The notes: a model not told the origin generated them from the sequence alone. Positions 1 to 6,122 are shown, counted from the first letter of the stretch. The stretch is DNA of 9,234 nt from CAZRUM01 sp964603435 (GCA_964603435.1 CAZRUM010000034.1:1-9234), one strand, 5' to 3'. Numbers and translations: made by a program.

Positions 1-2757
1 ATCTAATCGAACTAAAATCCATTCATCTAAAATATTGGGGCTTCCATTTGGGTTCAAATCAGCTGTTTTAGAATCTTTATATAAAGCATAAAAAGAAAAA
101 ACATTTTTAAACCTCAAAATAATTTTTTTCAAAATCTCATCGACACCTTTTTCAGAAAAACTTAAATCTTCTGCTTTCATTAAAGGTGAGACCAGCATAT
201 AATATCTTAAAGCATCTGCTCCATATTTGTTCACCATATCCATTGGGTCTGGAAAATTATTTTTTGACTTTGACATTTTTTGTCCATCTTCTGCTAATAC
301 CAAACCATTAACAATTACATTTTGATAGGCCGATTTTTCAAACAAAGCAACAGATAAAACTAAGGTTGAATAAAACCAACCTCTTGTTTGGTCCAAACCT
401 TCTGCAATAAAATCAGCAGGATAACCAATTCCTTTTTCTGGATTAAATATATCTAAATTTTCAAAAGGATAATGTTTAGAAGCATAAGGCATTGACCCCG
501 ATTCATACCAACAATCAAAAACTTCTCTAATAATTTCCATTTCCCCGCCACATTTACATTTAAATTTTACCTCATCAATATATGGACGATGTAAATTAAG
601 TTCATAATTTTCATTATGAGGCAATTCGAAATATTCGAATTCACTCCATTCTGAATTATCAACTCCTTTACTTTCTTTAAGCCACAAAAGAGATTCTTCT
701 TTGTTTAAATATTGAGCTCCTGCAATCATTAGCCAATAAGGTCTTTCGTGCGTAACGAAAAGTATTTTTTTATTTGAATGTTTTTTATCTACCTCAGCCA
801 AAAAACCACCTATTTTTTTCTTTACATCACTGAAAGACTCCCCCTTTTGTGGCCCCTCATCAAAATATCTATCTAAATCGTAAAACAAATCTCCGCATTC
901 ATTATAATGCTTTCCTTCCCAAACTCCTGAATTTATTTCTCCTAACCTATCTTCATATTCTATATTTTCAATATCTAATTCTTTAGCTAAAATTTCAACT
1001 GATTCTTTTGTCCGAGCAAAAGGAGATGAAATTATTAAGTCAATTTCCTTGTCTTTCAATTCCTGAACTGATTCCAAAACTTCTTTTTTCCCTTTTTCTG
1101 TTAAATGATGAATCTCATGGTTAGTTGAGGAACAAAGTTTTTCAACATTATTATCTGCCTCTCCATGTCTCATCACATAATAATTGTTACCACTTTTAGT
1201 TTTCTTTTTTAAGTCATCTAGAGATCCGATCACTTCCACTTCTCTACACTTTTTACATTTCCAAACTGGCAAAGGAGCCCCCCAATATCGTGAGCGAGAG
1301 ACTGACCAATCCACCATCCCTTCTAACCATTTCCCAAACCGTCCATCCCTAATATTTTCAGGAACCCATTTTATTTTTTGATTTTCACCTATAATTTTAT
1401 CTTTAATTTTAGTTGTCTCTAAAAACCATGAAAAAGTTGCATAATTCAAAAGAGGTGTCTCACATCTCCAGCAATGCGGATATGAGTGTTCTATTTTTTC
1501 TTTTGAAAAAAGTAGGTTCTTCCCCGTTAAATATTTTATAATTTCAACATCAGTTGCTTGGTGGTTTTCTTTTGGTTTTACTTCCATCCCTGCAAAATCT
1601 TTTATTTCTTTTTTGAATTTTCCCTCTTCATCAACATGATGAACAACTGGAATATTTTCTTTTTGTGCTAATTTTAAATCATCTGAACCAAAAGCTGGAG
1701 CCATATGAACAATTCCTGTCCCTTCTTCCATATCAACAAAATCCGCTCCATAAATCTTCCAAGCATTATCCCACTGACCAGATGTAAGTTTAGAAACGTC
1801 TTCTCTCCCATTACAATTTGGATCCTCCTTCGCTGAAGCTACGGAGGACGAATAGTAATCAAAAACAGGTTTGTATTTTTTACCGATTAAATCTATACCA
1901 TTAATATCTTCTACTATCTCATACTCATCATCTTTAAAAACTTCTTCTAATCTTTCTTTGGCCACAATAAATATTTTTCCTTTTTCACTTTTATTTTTTA
2001 TTTTGCTATAAACAATTTTGTTGTTTATAGCAAGCGCCATATTCCCAGGAAGTGTCCAAGGAGTAGTCGTCCAAGCTAATACAAAAGTATTGGGTTCGCT
2101 TTCCAATTCAAACTTAACCACAACCGACAGATCCTTAATATCTTTATATCCTTGATTAACTTCAAAATTTGAAAGTGTTGTCCCACATCGTGGGCAATAA
2201 TGCATTGACTTAAACCCTTCATAAATCAATCCTTTTTTATAAATCTCCTTAAATGACCACCACACTGATTCTGTATAAGTAGTGTCCATCGTTCTATATG
2301 GTTTTCTCATATCAACCCATCGCCCCATTCTTGGTATTATCTTTTCCCAATCTTCAGCGTAACAAAGCACTCTTTGGTTAGCGGTTTGATTGAATTTTTC
2401 AATACCAAAATCTTCAATCTCTTTTTTACTATCAAGACCAAGTTCCTTTTCAATTAAATTTTCTAAAGGCAAACCATGGCAATCCCAACCCCACTTTCTA
2501 ATCACTTTCTTACCATTCATTGTTTGATACCGTGGAATAGCATCTTTAATTGTCCCAGCTAAAATGTGCCCAAAATGTGGGGTTCCTGTCGCAAAGGGAG
2601 GTCCATCATAAAATACAAATTGTCCATTAGGAGCATCCCCGCCTGTCCGGCCGGCAGGCTTTTCTTCCGACTTTTTGAAGGTATTAGATTTATTCCAAAA
2701 TTCTAAAACCCTCTCCTCATTTTTCGCCACTTCAGATTTTTGTTCGTCATTAGTCAT
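1..2757 (-). CDS. ileS: Isoleucyl-tRNA synthetase with an inserted histidine-phosphatase domain (3' end outside the window)
   Basis: Charges tRNA-Ile with isoleucine in the cytoplasm. The frame is open for 919 codons from ATG 2755-2757 to the window edge; an in-frame TAG lies upstream and no Shine-Dalgarno is visible. Seen, in order: the HIGH-type motif HFGH (residues 61-64) in PPFATGTPHFGH; a CPRC zinc pair (188-191); the editing-domain motif LAWTTTPWTLPG (about 227-238); GTGIVHMAPAFGSDD (346-360); CWRC (429-432); SRYWGAPLP (489-497); CKKC (501-504); a foreign domain (about 521-719); HRPYIDE (723-729); CKC-GG; KMSKS (827-831); and the start of the anticodon-binding domain (DEWILVRLD) at the edge. 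By comparison with the family about 300 residues are missing, so the full protein would be near 1,200 residues, about 200 longer than usual. HFGH is typical of the eukaryote-like IleRS branch. Two short GC-rich palindromes are translated in frame (residues about 33-40 and 304-312). IleRS identity is certain; the inserted domain's role is unknown. Confidence 0.97.
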   Translation of the reverse strand, partial: MTNDEQKSEVAKNEERVLEFWNKSNTFKKSEEKPAGRTGGDAPNGQFVFYDGPPFATGTPHFGHILAGTIKDAIPRYQTMNGKKVIRKWGWDCHGLPLENLIEKELGLDSKKEIEDFGIEKFNQTANQRVLCYAEDWEKIIPRMGRWVDMRKPYRTMDTTYTESVWWSFKEIYKKGLIYEGFKSMHYCPRCGTTLSNFEVNQGYKDIKDLSVVVKFELESEPNTFVLAWTTTPWTLPGNMALAINNKIVYSKIKNKSEKGKIFIVAKERLEEVFKDDEYEIVEDINGIDLIGKKYKPVFDYYSSSVASAKEDPNCNGREDVSKLTSGQWDNAWKIYGADFVDMEEGTGIVHMAPAFGSDDLKLAQKENIPVVHHVDEEGKFKKEIKDFAGMEVKPKENHQATDVEIIKYLTGKNLLFSKEKIEHSYPHCWRCETPLLNYATFSWFLETTKIKDKIIGENQKIKWVPENIRDGRFGKWLEGMVDWSVSRSRYWGAPLPVWKCKKCREVEVIGSLDDLKKKTKSGNNYYVMRHGEADNNVEKLCSSTNHEIHHLTEKGKKEVLESVQELKDKEIDLIISSPFARTKESVEILAKELDIENIEYEDRLGEINSGVWEGKHYNECGDLFYDLDRYFDEGPQKGESFSDVKKKIGGFLAEVDKKHSNKKILFVTHERPYWLMIAGAQYLNKEESLLWLKESKGVDNSEWSEFEYFELPHNENYELNLHRPYIDEVKFKCKCGGEMEIIREVFDCWYESGSMPYASKHYPFENLDIFNPEKGIGYPADFIAEGLDQTRGWFYSTLVLSVALFEKSAYQNVIVNGLVLAEDGQKMSKSKNNFPDPMDMVNKYGADALRYYMLVSPLMKAEDLSFSEKGVDEILKKIILRFKNVFSFYALYKDSKTADLNPNGSPNILDEWILVRLD
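601..1197 (-). other. Histidine-phosphatase (phosphoglycerate-mutase-like) domain inserted inside IleRS
   Basis: Residues about 521-719 of the IleRS frame form a second enzyme domain. Seen: a beta strand leading into the RHG motif (YYVMRHGEAD; R530, H531, G532); LTEKGKKEV; the phosphate-binding arginine in SSPFARTKES (R582); LGEINSGVWEG with E607; GES (639-641); and the second histidine in LFVTHERP (H670). In the histidine phosphatase superfamily the RHG histidine is phosphorylated transiently, and the two arginines with the second histidine form the phosphate pocket. All these residues are present, so the domain should be catalytically competent. It starts after the CKKC pair and VIGSLDDL and ends just before LHRPYIDE and the CKC-GG pair, inside a loop normally only a few residues long. 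There is no stop, start or frame change at either border. The substrate cannot be deduced. Confidence 0.92.
1823..1848. repeat. Second GC-rich inverted element inside ileS, in the editing domain
   Basis: TCCTCC (1823-1828) and GGAGGA (1843-1848) form 6-base arms around an inner GCTGAAGC hairpin. The minus strand reads it in frame as SSVASAKED-type residues (about 304-312), a low-complexity stretch in a variable loop of the editing domain upstream of GTGIVHMAP. Its composition contrasts with the AT-rich flanks. It resembles the interspersed elements with a TTCGCTGAAGCTACGG core that I recall from Parcubacteria. Membership of that family is a recollection and not something this window proves. 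Confidence 0.5.
2003..2033. repeat. 13-bp perfect inverted repeat inside ileS
   Basis: TTGCTATAAACAA (2003-2015) and its exact reverse complement TTGTTTATAGCAA (2021-2033) flank a 5-base loop. The repeat lies in coding sequence for LAINNKIVYSK (residues about 242-252) of the editing domain and would form a 13-bp hairpin in the mRNA. The protein here still looks like a normal IleRS, so this may be chance or a structural mRNA element. It shares GTTGTTTATA with the long inverted repeat downstream of rplK. Confidence 0.7.
2641..2659. repeat. GC-rich palindrome translated in frame near the IleRS N-terminus
   Basis: The element is GCCTG, T, CCGGCCGG, CAGGC: five-base outer arms around a perfect 8-base palindrome, with one unpaired T. 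It has 16 G or C in 19 bases inside a gene of roughly 25-30% GC. On the minus strand it reads in frame as about KPAGRTGG (residues 33-40), just before the conserved FVFYDGPPFATG, where other IleRS proteins have a short variable linker. Compact GC-rich palindromes of this kind, tolerated in frame, are known to me from CPR genomes. No second copy lies in this window, so its repeat status is inferred. Confidence 0.6.
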
Positions 2758-2808
2758 AAAGAAAATATTAACATAATTCTAATTTTGTTTCTATCTTACC
2801 CAAAAAGA

Positions 2809-2846
2809 AAAACCCAAAGATCTTTTGCAAGCGACCTTTGGGTTTT
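2809..2846 (-). terminator. Rho-independent terminator of the tmk-thyX unit
   Basis: Arms AAAACCCAAAGATC (2809-2822) and GACCTTTGGGTTTT (2833-2846) pair over 14 bp with one G-U wobble and a 10-base loop. On the minus strand the stem is followed by TTTTTCTTTTT. It begins 22 bases after the thyX stop and about 50 bases before the ileS start, so it separates thyX from ileS transcription. No convincing promoter for ileS is visible in the short interval left (2758-2808); TTTGGG - 17 - TAGAAT is the weak best candidate. Confidence 0.8.
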
Positions 2847-2867
2847 GTTTAACATTAAATATAACAG

Positions 2868-4205
2868 TTAAACGCGTCTTCTTGGGAACGGGTTTTCCTT
2901 TAAAACCTTCATATCCCTACCGCAACAACGATTACCCTCTCCACATTTTCCGGAAACCACACAGGCCGTCGAAAACATCCCTTGTAAGGGCGAACCTTCG
3001 CCAAGTTGTTCCCTTAGGGATCTGGCCAGATGGTAAATTTCCTCTTGAGCACACCAGCACAACCGTTTACCCAACTCATGGGTAGTAGCATTGTAAGAAG
3101 CACTCTTTTCATAACCGACCATGGCCCCATAAGGAGCTAAAATTGTGGACAGTGACTCCGGCAAACTTTGACTAATGTCTCTCCAATGATTGAACACCTC
3201 TAAAGCTTGTTCTTCCAGACTCAAGCTCCCCAAAATGGGAGGAAGATAAAAATTTCCAGTCCACTTCGGTTGACTTCGCCGAATAGTCCGATGCCGTTGG
3301 TCCTGTCCCATTGTAGCAACAGAAATCTCCACAACAGTCTTAATTTCTTCAACGTTATTGTCCATATATCTGGGCAAGAAGTGAAGCAAATCAACTGGAT
3401 GTAAATCCTCAGGCCTTGGTTTAATGAACAAGTCCTCATTACCGGAAGAAATCAAATCCAGTTGTGGTTCATACAGCAAGCCACTTTCATCACGAAGAGG
3501 TAAAACTGTTTTTTCGCTATCACCTCTCTGTGTAAACATAAATTCAAGTTCAGGCCATTTCCCGACAACAAGGTCCCTCATCTGTTTAGTGGCATCTTTC
3601 ATGACCGGCGACCAAGCTGATCGATACATTGCAACCAATACAGAAAGATTAATAGTGAATTCCAAGCCTGTCGGGAAAATCACTGGGACAAACATTCGCA
3701 ATTGCTCTTGAGCGATTTTAGGAGAGTTTTGCTGCCGATATTTTTCGTTAGCATTAGGCCTCTCTTCCTTGATAAACTCATCCGCTCTGGTTGTCGCCTT
3801 TTGAATATTATCCTTATAAACGGCTATGCTACCCTTAATGTAATCAAGGATGCGTTGCTCATCAAAAGCGTCCACATGCCAGAAGTTTCTGACATATTCT
3901 ATCATCTGTGAATAATCCGGTGAGCTGAACATCTGAGCGCAAAACCTACCAGACCGTTGATCTGTGTTGCAAAAAGTACTTGCCAAATGTAGCCCAAATG
4001 TTACATCTCCGACAGCAATACCCTCCACAAAAAAGGTAAAGTTAGTGTGTTGGATTGTTGTATGATGACCTGTTTTAAAAACAGCCCCCTCAACACTAAT
4101 CGTCCTTCCCCACTCAGGCATCTGATCCTCATAACAACTGAGAGCCGCATGGGAAATTGATTCCATAGGTGGATTAACCATCCAATTTTTCAAATAAAAT
4201 TTCAT
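2868..4205 (-). CDS. thyX: ThyX-like flavin-dependent thymidylate synthase, tandem-domain form
   Basis: ThyX methylates dUMP to dTMP using methylene-tetrahydrofolate, FAD and NADPH. This 445-residue protein is about twice the length of a classical ThyX (about 220-250). The N-terminal half (about 1-215) shows the fold signature TGHHTTIQHTNFTFFVEG (45-62), LHLASTFCNTDQRSGRF (72-88), and the C-terminal helices FPTGLEFTINLSVLVAMYRS (177-196). The RHR arginines are replaced there (LHL) while SGR is kept. The C-terminal half has VATMGQDQRHRTIRRSQP with RHR at 304-306, and APYGAMVGYEKSASYN (357-372), but the distal S-x-R part is altered. A Cys-rich tail (CVVSGKCGEGNRCCGR, 415-430) could bind metal. 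The ATG is fixed by AAGGAGG 7 bases upstream. It follows tmk by 12 bases, so the pair would make dTMP and then dTDP. Its GC content is higher than in ileS. Family assignment is good; whether it is active is unproven. Confidence 0.75.
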   Translation of the reverse strand: MKFYLKNWMVNPPMESISHAALSCYEDQMPEWGRTISVEGAVFKTGHHTTIQHTNFTFFVEGIAVGDVTFGLHLASTFCNTDQRSGRFCAQMFSSPDYSQMIEYVRNFWHVDAFDEQRILDYIKGSIAVYKDNIQKATTRADEFIKEERPNANEKYRQQNSPKIAQEQLRMFVPVIFPTGLEFTINLSVLVAMYRSAWSPVMKDATKQMRDLVVGKWPELEFMFTQRGDSEKTVLPLRDESGLLYEPQLDLISSGNEDLFIKPRPEDLHPVDLLHFLPRYMDNNVEEIKTVVEISVATMGQDQRHRTIRRSQPKWTGNFYLPPILGSLSLEEQALEVFNHWRDISQSLPESLSTILAPYGAMVGYEKSASYNATTHELGKRLCWCAQEEIYHLARSLREQLGEGSPLQGMFSTACVVSGKCGEGNRCCGRDMKVLKENPFPRRRV

Positions 4206-4212
4206 CTTTCTA

Positions 4213-4219
4213 CCTCCTT
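4213..4219 (-). promoter_or_regulatory. Strong Shine-Dalgarno for thyX overlapping the tmk stop codon
   Basis: AAGGAGG lies 7 bases before the thyX ATG (4203-4205) and shares bases with the tmk stop codon TAA (4218-4220). This fixes the thyX start and suggests translational coupling to tmk. It is the strongest ribosome binding site in the window. Confidence 0.85.
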
Positions 4220-4844
4220 AAAAAATTATATCCAAAACATTTTTGATTTGTTGCCAAACTTCTTCCTCTGTAAATTTGGCATCAATAACACAAAAACGGT
4301 TTGGTTCTTTCGTTGCCAGATGCAAGTATCCTCGTCTTAAATCTTCGTGAAAAGAAAGTTGCTCCTCTTCAAACCGAACTTGAGTTCGATCCCTTCCTCC
4401 ACTATTAATTTGAGACCAAGCGCGAGACAAGCCAAGTGATGGTGGTAAATCAAGTAAAAATGTAAGATCTGGAATTGGAACTTCAAACATTTGGTGAAGC
4501 TCTCTCAAATCTACTTTCAAATTCCGTGCAGTACCTTGATATGCAAAAGTTGAATCAAAGTATCTATCACAAAGAACAACATCACCTCTTTCTAAAGCGG
4601 GTCCAATTACCCATTCTATATGCTGAACTCTATCTGCCAAAAAAAGCATTAACTCTGCTTTAGGGACCAACTTTTCACTATTTACTGATTTAAGAATCTT
4701 GCGAATTTGACCTCCAATTTCTGTTCCCCCTGGTTCACGAGTGATTAAACACCTGTATTCTCTTTCCTCCAAATACTGAAGTACATTTTTGATTTGAGTT
4801 GACTTACCAGAACCTTCACCACCTTCAAAAGTAATAAATATCAT
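4218..4844 (-). CDS. tmk: Thymidylate kinase
   Basis: Phosphorylates dTMP to dTDP with ATP in the cytoplasm, a required step to dTTP. The 208-residue product has the usual family length. Seen: P-loop GGEGSGKST (8-16); the TREPGG motif (35-40) whose arginine and acid contact dTMP; the DRY motif in CDRYFDSTFAYQG (93-95); LLDLPPSLGLSRA (130-142); and an arginine-bearing LID with GGRDRTQVRFE (149-159), with no arginine in the P-loop, as in E. coli-like enzymes. The frame is open 14 codons further upstream (to 4886), but ATG 4842-4844 is preferred: AAGGAG precedes it by 8 bases and the protein then begins directly at the conserved strand IFITFEGG. It heads a two-gene unit with the ThyX-like gene 12 bases downstream, which supplies its substrate. 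Confidence 0.95.
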   Translation of the reverse strand: MIFITFEGGEGSGKSTQIKNVLQYLEEREYRCLITREPGGTEIGGQIRKILKSVNSEKLVPKAELMLFLADRVQHIEWVIGPALERGDVVLCDRYFDSTFAYQGTARNLKVDLRELHQMFEVPIPDLTFLLDLPPSLGLSRAWSQINSGGRDRTQVRFEEEQLSFHEDLRRGYLHLATKEPNRFCVIDAKFTEEEVWQQIKNVLDIIF

Positions 4845-4852
4845 CTTCTCGT

Positions 4853-4858
4853 CTCCTT
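4853..4858 (-). promoter_or_regulatory. Shine-Dalgarno that sets the tmk start
   Basis: AAGGAG is 8 bases upstream of ATG 4842-4844. It favours that start over the in-frame ATG at 4884-4886, which has no such site and would add 14 non-conserved residues. Confidence 0.75.
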
Positions 4859-4912
4859 TTCCTATATTATTTACTGTTATATTCAATTTTCAAAAAATAC
4901 AATCTAAGGTTA

Positions 4913-4940
4913 TTTATACCTGAAATATTTTTTTTATCAA
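4913..4940 (-). promoter_or_regulatory. Predicted sigma-70-type promoter for tmk-thyX
   Basis: On the minus strand TTGATA (4935-4940), a 16-base spacer and TATAAA (4913-4918) are close to consensus. Transcription would start near 4906 and leave a leader of about 60 bases before the tmk ATG. The -35 box directly abuts the T-run of the preceding terminator. A second candidate, TTGAAA (4888-4893) with TAATAT (4864-4869) and an 18-base spacer, would start almost on the ribosome binding site and is less likely. Confidence 0.5.
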
Positions 4941-4973
4941 TAAAAAATCGACGTCCCCTCCAAGACATCGATT
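4941..4973 (-). terminator. Intrinsic terminator, distal end of the secE-nusG-rplK unit
   Basis: Arms AATCGACGTC (4946-4955) and GACATCGATT (4964-4973) pair with one mismatch around an 8-base loop. On the minus strand the stem runs into TTTTTTATTG. It is the last of three hairpins between rplK and tmk and the only one with a good T-run in the minus direction. Confidence 0.7.
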
Positions 4974-4989
4974 AAACTTCAAGCAAAAG

Positions 4990-5018
4990 AGAATGGCTCA
5001 GCAAAGCTGAGCCATTCT
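4990..5018. terminator. Perfect 13-bp hairpin between rplK and tmk
   Basis: AGAATGGCTCAGC (4990-5002) and its exact complement GCTGAGCCATTCT (5006-5018) flank an AAA loop. The T-run is weak on the minus strand (CTCTTTTGC) and absent on the plus strand. It may be a back-up terminator or an mRNA 3'-end stabiliser more than an efficient terminator on its own. Confidence 0.55.
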
Positions 5019-5028
5019 AATTTAGATT

Positions 5029-5141
5029 AAAAAAGCGAAAAATTTATAAACAACTTTTCTTGGGGAATGGACGATAAAAAATAAATTTGGTTATTTTTTA
5101 TTCTCCCCTTGAAAAGTTGTTTATAAATTTTTCGCTTTTTT
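5029..5141. repeat. 113-base element with perfect 31-bp inverted repeats
   Basis: The left arm 5029-5059 (starts AAAAAAGCGAAAAATT, ends AACTTTTC) is the exact reverse complement of the right arm 5111-5141. The interior continues the pairing: GGGGA (5062-5066) with TCCCC (5104-5108), and ATAAAAAATAA (5074-5084) with TTATTTTTTAT (5091-5101), leaving a 6-base loop. The whole folds into one long AT-rich hairpin beginning 7 bases after the rplK stop codon. No target-site duplication is visible at the ends. It could be a MITE-like insertion or an unusually long 3'-UTR hairpin. No protein is encoded. Confidence 0.85.
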
Positions 5142-5148
5142 GTCCAAT

Positions 5149-5571
5149 TTATTTAACCTCTACTCCCATACTTCTCGCTGTCCCTTCAATAATCTTCATT
5201 CCTGCTTCTACATCATTAGCATTCAGATCAACCATCTTTGTTTCTGCGATTTCTTTAACTTGATCTTTGGTAATAGTGCCTGCTTTTTTAATTAAATTTT
5301 TTCCAGAACCTTTTTTCTGTCCAATCGCTTTTAATATTAAACGAGAAGCTGGAGATGTTTTTATTACAAAGTCAAAACTTCTATCTTCATAAACAGAAAT
5401 AACAACAGGAATAATATTCCCCATCATTTCTTTTGTCTTTTCATTAAATTGATTAACAAATTCACCGATATTAACACCTGCTTGTCCAAGAGCTGGTCCT
5501 AAAGGAGGTGTTGCGTTAGCTTTGCCTGCATTAATTTGTAATTTAATTTTTTTAACTACTTCTTTTGCCAT
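5149..5571 (-). CDS. rplK: 50S ribosomal protein L11
   Basis: L11 binds 23S rRNA in the GTPase-associated region and helps recruit translation factors. The 140-residue product has full family length. The N-terminal domain carries KLQINAGKANATPPLGPALG (residues 10-29) and QAGVNIGEFVNQFN; the C-terminal RNA-binding domain has GSGKNLIKKAGTITKDQV and ends GTARSMGVEVK. It starts one base after the nusG stop and has no Shine-Dalgarno, so it is probably translated by coupling. In most bacteria rplA (L1) follows directly. Here the gene is followed by a long hairpin and terminators, with no rplA. Confidence 0.98.
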   Translation of the reverse strand: MAKEVVKKIKLQINAGKANATPPLGPALGQAGVNIGEFVNQFNEKTKEMMGNIIPVVISVYEDRSFDFVIKTSPASRLILKAIGQKKGSGKNLIKKAGTITKDQVKEIAETKMVDLNANDVEAGMKIIEGTARSMGVEVK

Positions 5572-5572
5572 T

Positions 5573-6118
5573 TTATATTTTCTTAACTTGTAATGGATCT
5601 AACTCAACTGGTGTCTCGCGACCAAACATTGACACCATCACCTTAATCTTTCCCCTCTCTTCATCGATTTCACTTACTTTTCCTTCTGTATCTTTAAAAG
5701 GCCCATCTATCACAATAATTAAATCTTTTAACTGGATATCTATAGAATGTTTTGTTGAATCAGAATTCATTCTTCGCCTTAATTCTTTCATCTCTTCTTC
5801 ATCTACAGGCACAGGATTAATGCCAGCCCCCACAAAACCTGTTATTCGTGGAGTATTTCTAACCACATACCAAGAATCATCTGTTACAACCATATCCACC
5901 AAAACATAACCAGGGTAAATTTTTTCTTCAATTTCAACTCTCTTACCGTTTTTAATTTTAATCTTTTTTTCCATGGGAACTATTACATCAAAAATCTTAT
6001 CCTCCATACCAAAGGAATCTATCCTTTGTTTAAGATTTCGAACCACAGCATTTTCATACCCCACATAGGTGTGAACTGCATACCAATTTCTTTTTGCATT
6101 TGCTTCTTGTTTTGGCAT
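5573..6118 (-). CDS. nusG: Transcription termination/antitermination factor NusG
   Basis: NusG binds RNA polymerase, affects pausing and links it to Rho or the ribosome. The 181-residue product has normal length. The NGN domain occupies about residues 10-115 (NWYAVHTYVGYENAVVRNL at the start; KIYPGYVLVDM, then RNTPRITGFVG). The KOW domain follows at about 130-181 (GPFKDTEGKVSEID, then MFGRETPVELD). The start lies 4 bases after the secE stop and rplK begins 1 base after its own stop, giving the classic secE-nusG-rplK order. No Shine-Dalgarno is seen. No insertion or truncation is apparent. Confidence 0.98.
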   Translation of the reverse strand: MPKQEANAKRNWYAVHTYVGYENAVVRNLKQRIDSFGMEDKIFDVIVPMEKKIKIKNGKRVEIEEKIYPGYVLVDMVVTDDSWYVVRNTPRITGFVGAGINPVPVDEEEMKELRRRMNSDSTKHSIDIQLKDLIIVIDGPFKDTEGKVSEIDEERGKIKVMVSMFGRETPVELDPLQVKKI

Positions 6119-6122
6119 TTTT

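Noticed and set aside
601..1197. Histidine phosphatase as a separate gene splitting ileS, or a chimeric assembly join
   Set aside because: The frame is uninterrupted from 2757 to 1, IleRS motifs continue in register on both sides, and the domain begins and ends exactly within a variable loop. Only read data could fully exclude an artefact.
2825..3911. Several plus- and minus-strand frames of 65-95 residues over thyX
   Set aside because: All are shadows of the 445-residue frame, which has a strong ribosome binding site and ThyX motifs.
4845..4886. Longer tmk with 14 extra N-terminal residues
   Set aside because: The extra residues precede the conserved first strand, and the Shine-Dalgarno is correctly spaced only for ATG 4842-4844.
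5565..5909. A 114-residue plus-strand reading frame
   Set aside because: It lies wholly antisense to nusG, has no ribosome binding site and resembles no family; nusG is unmistakable.
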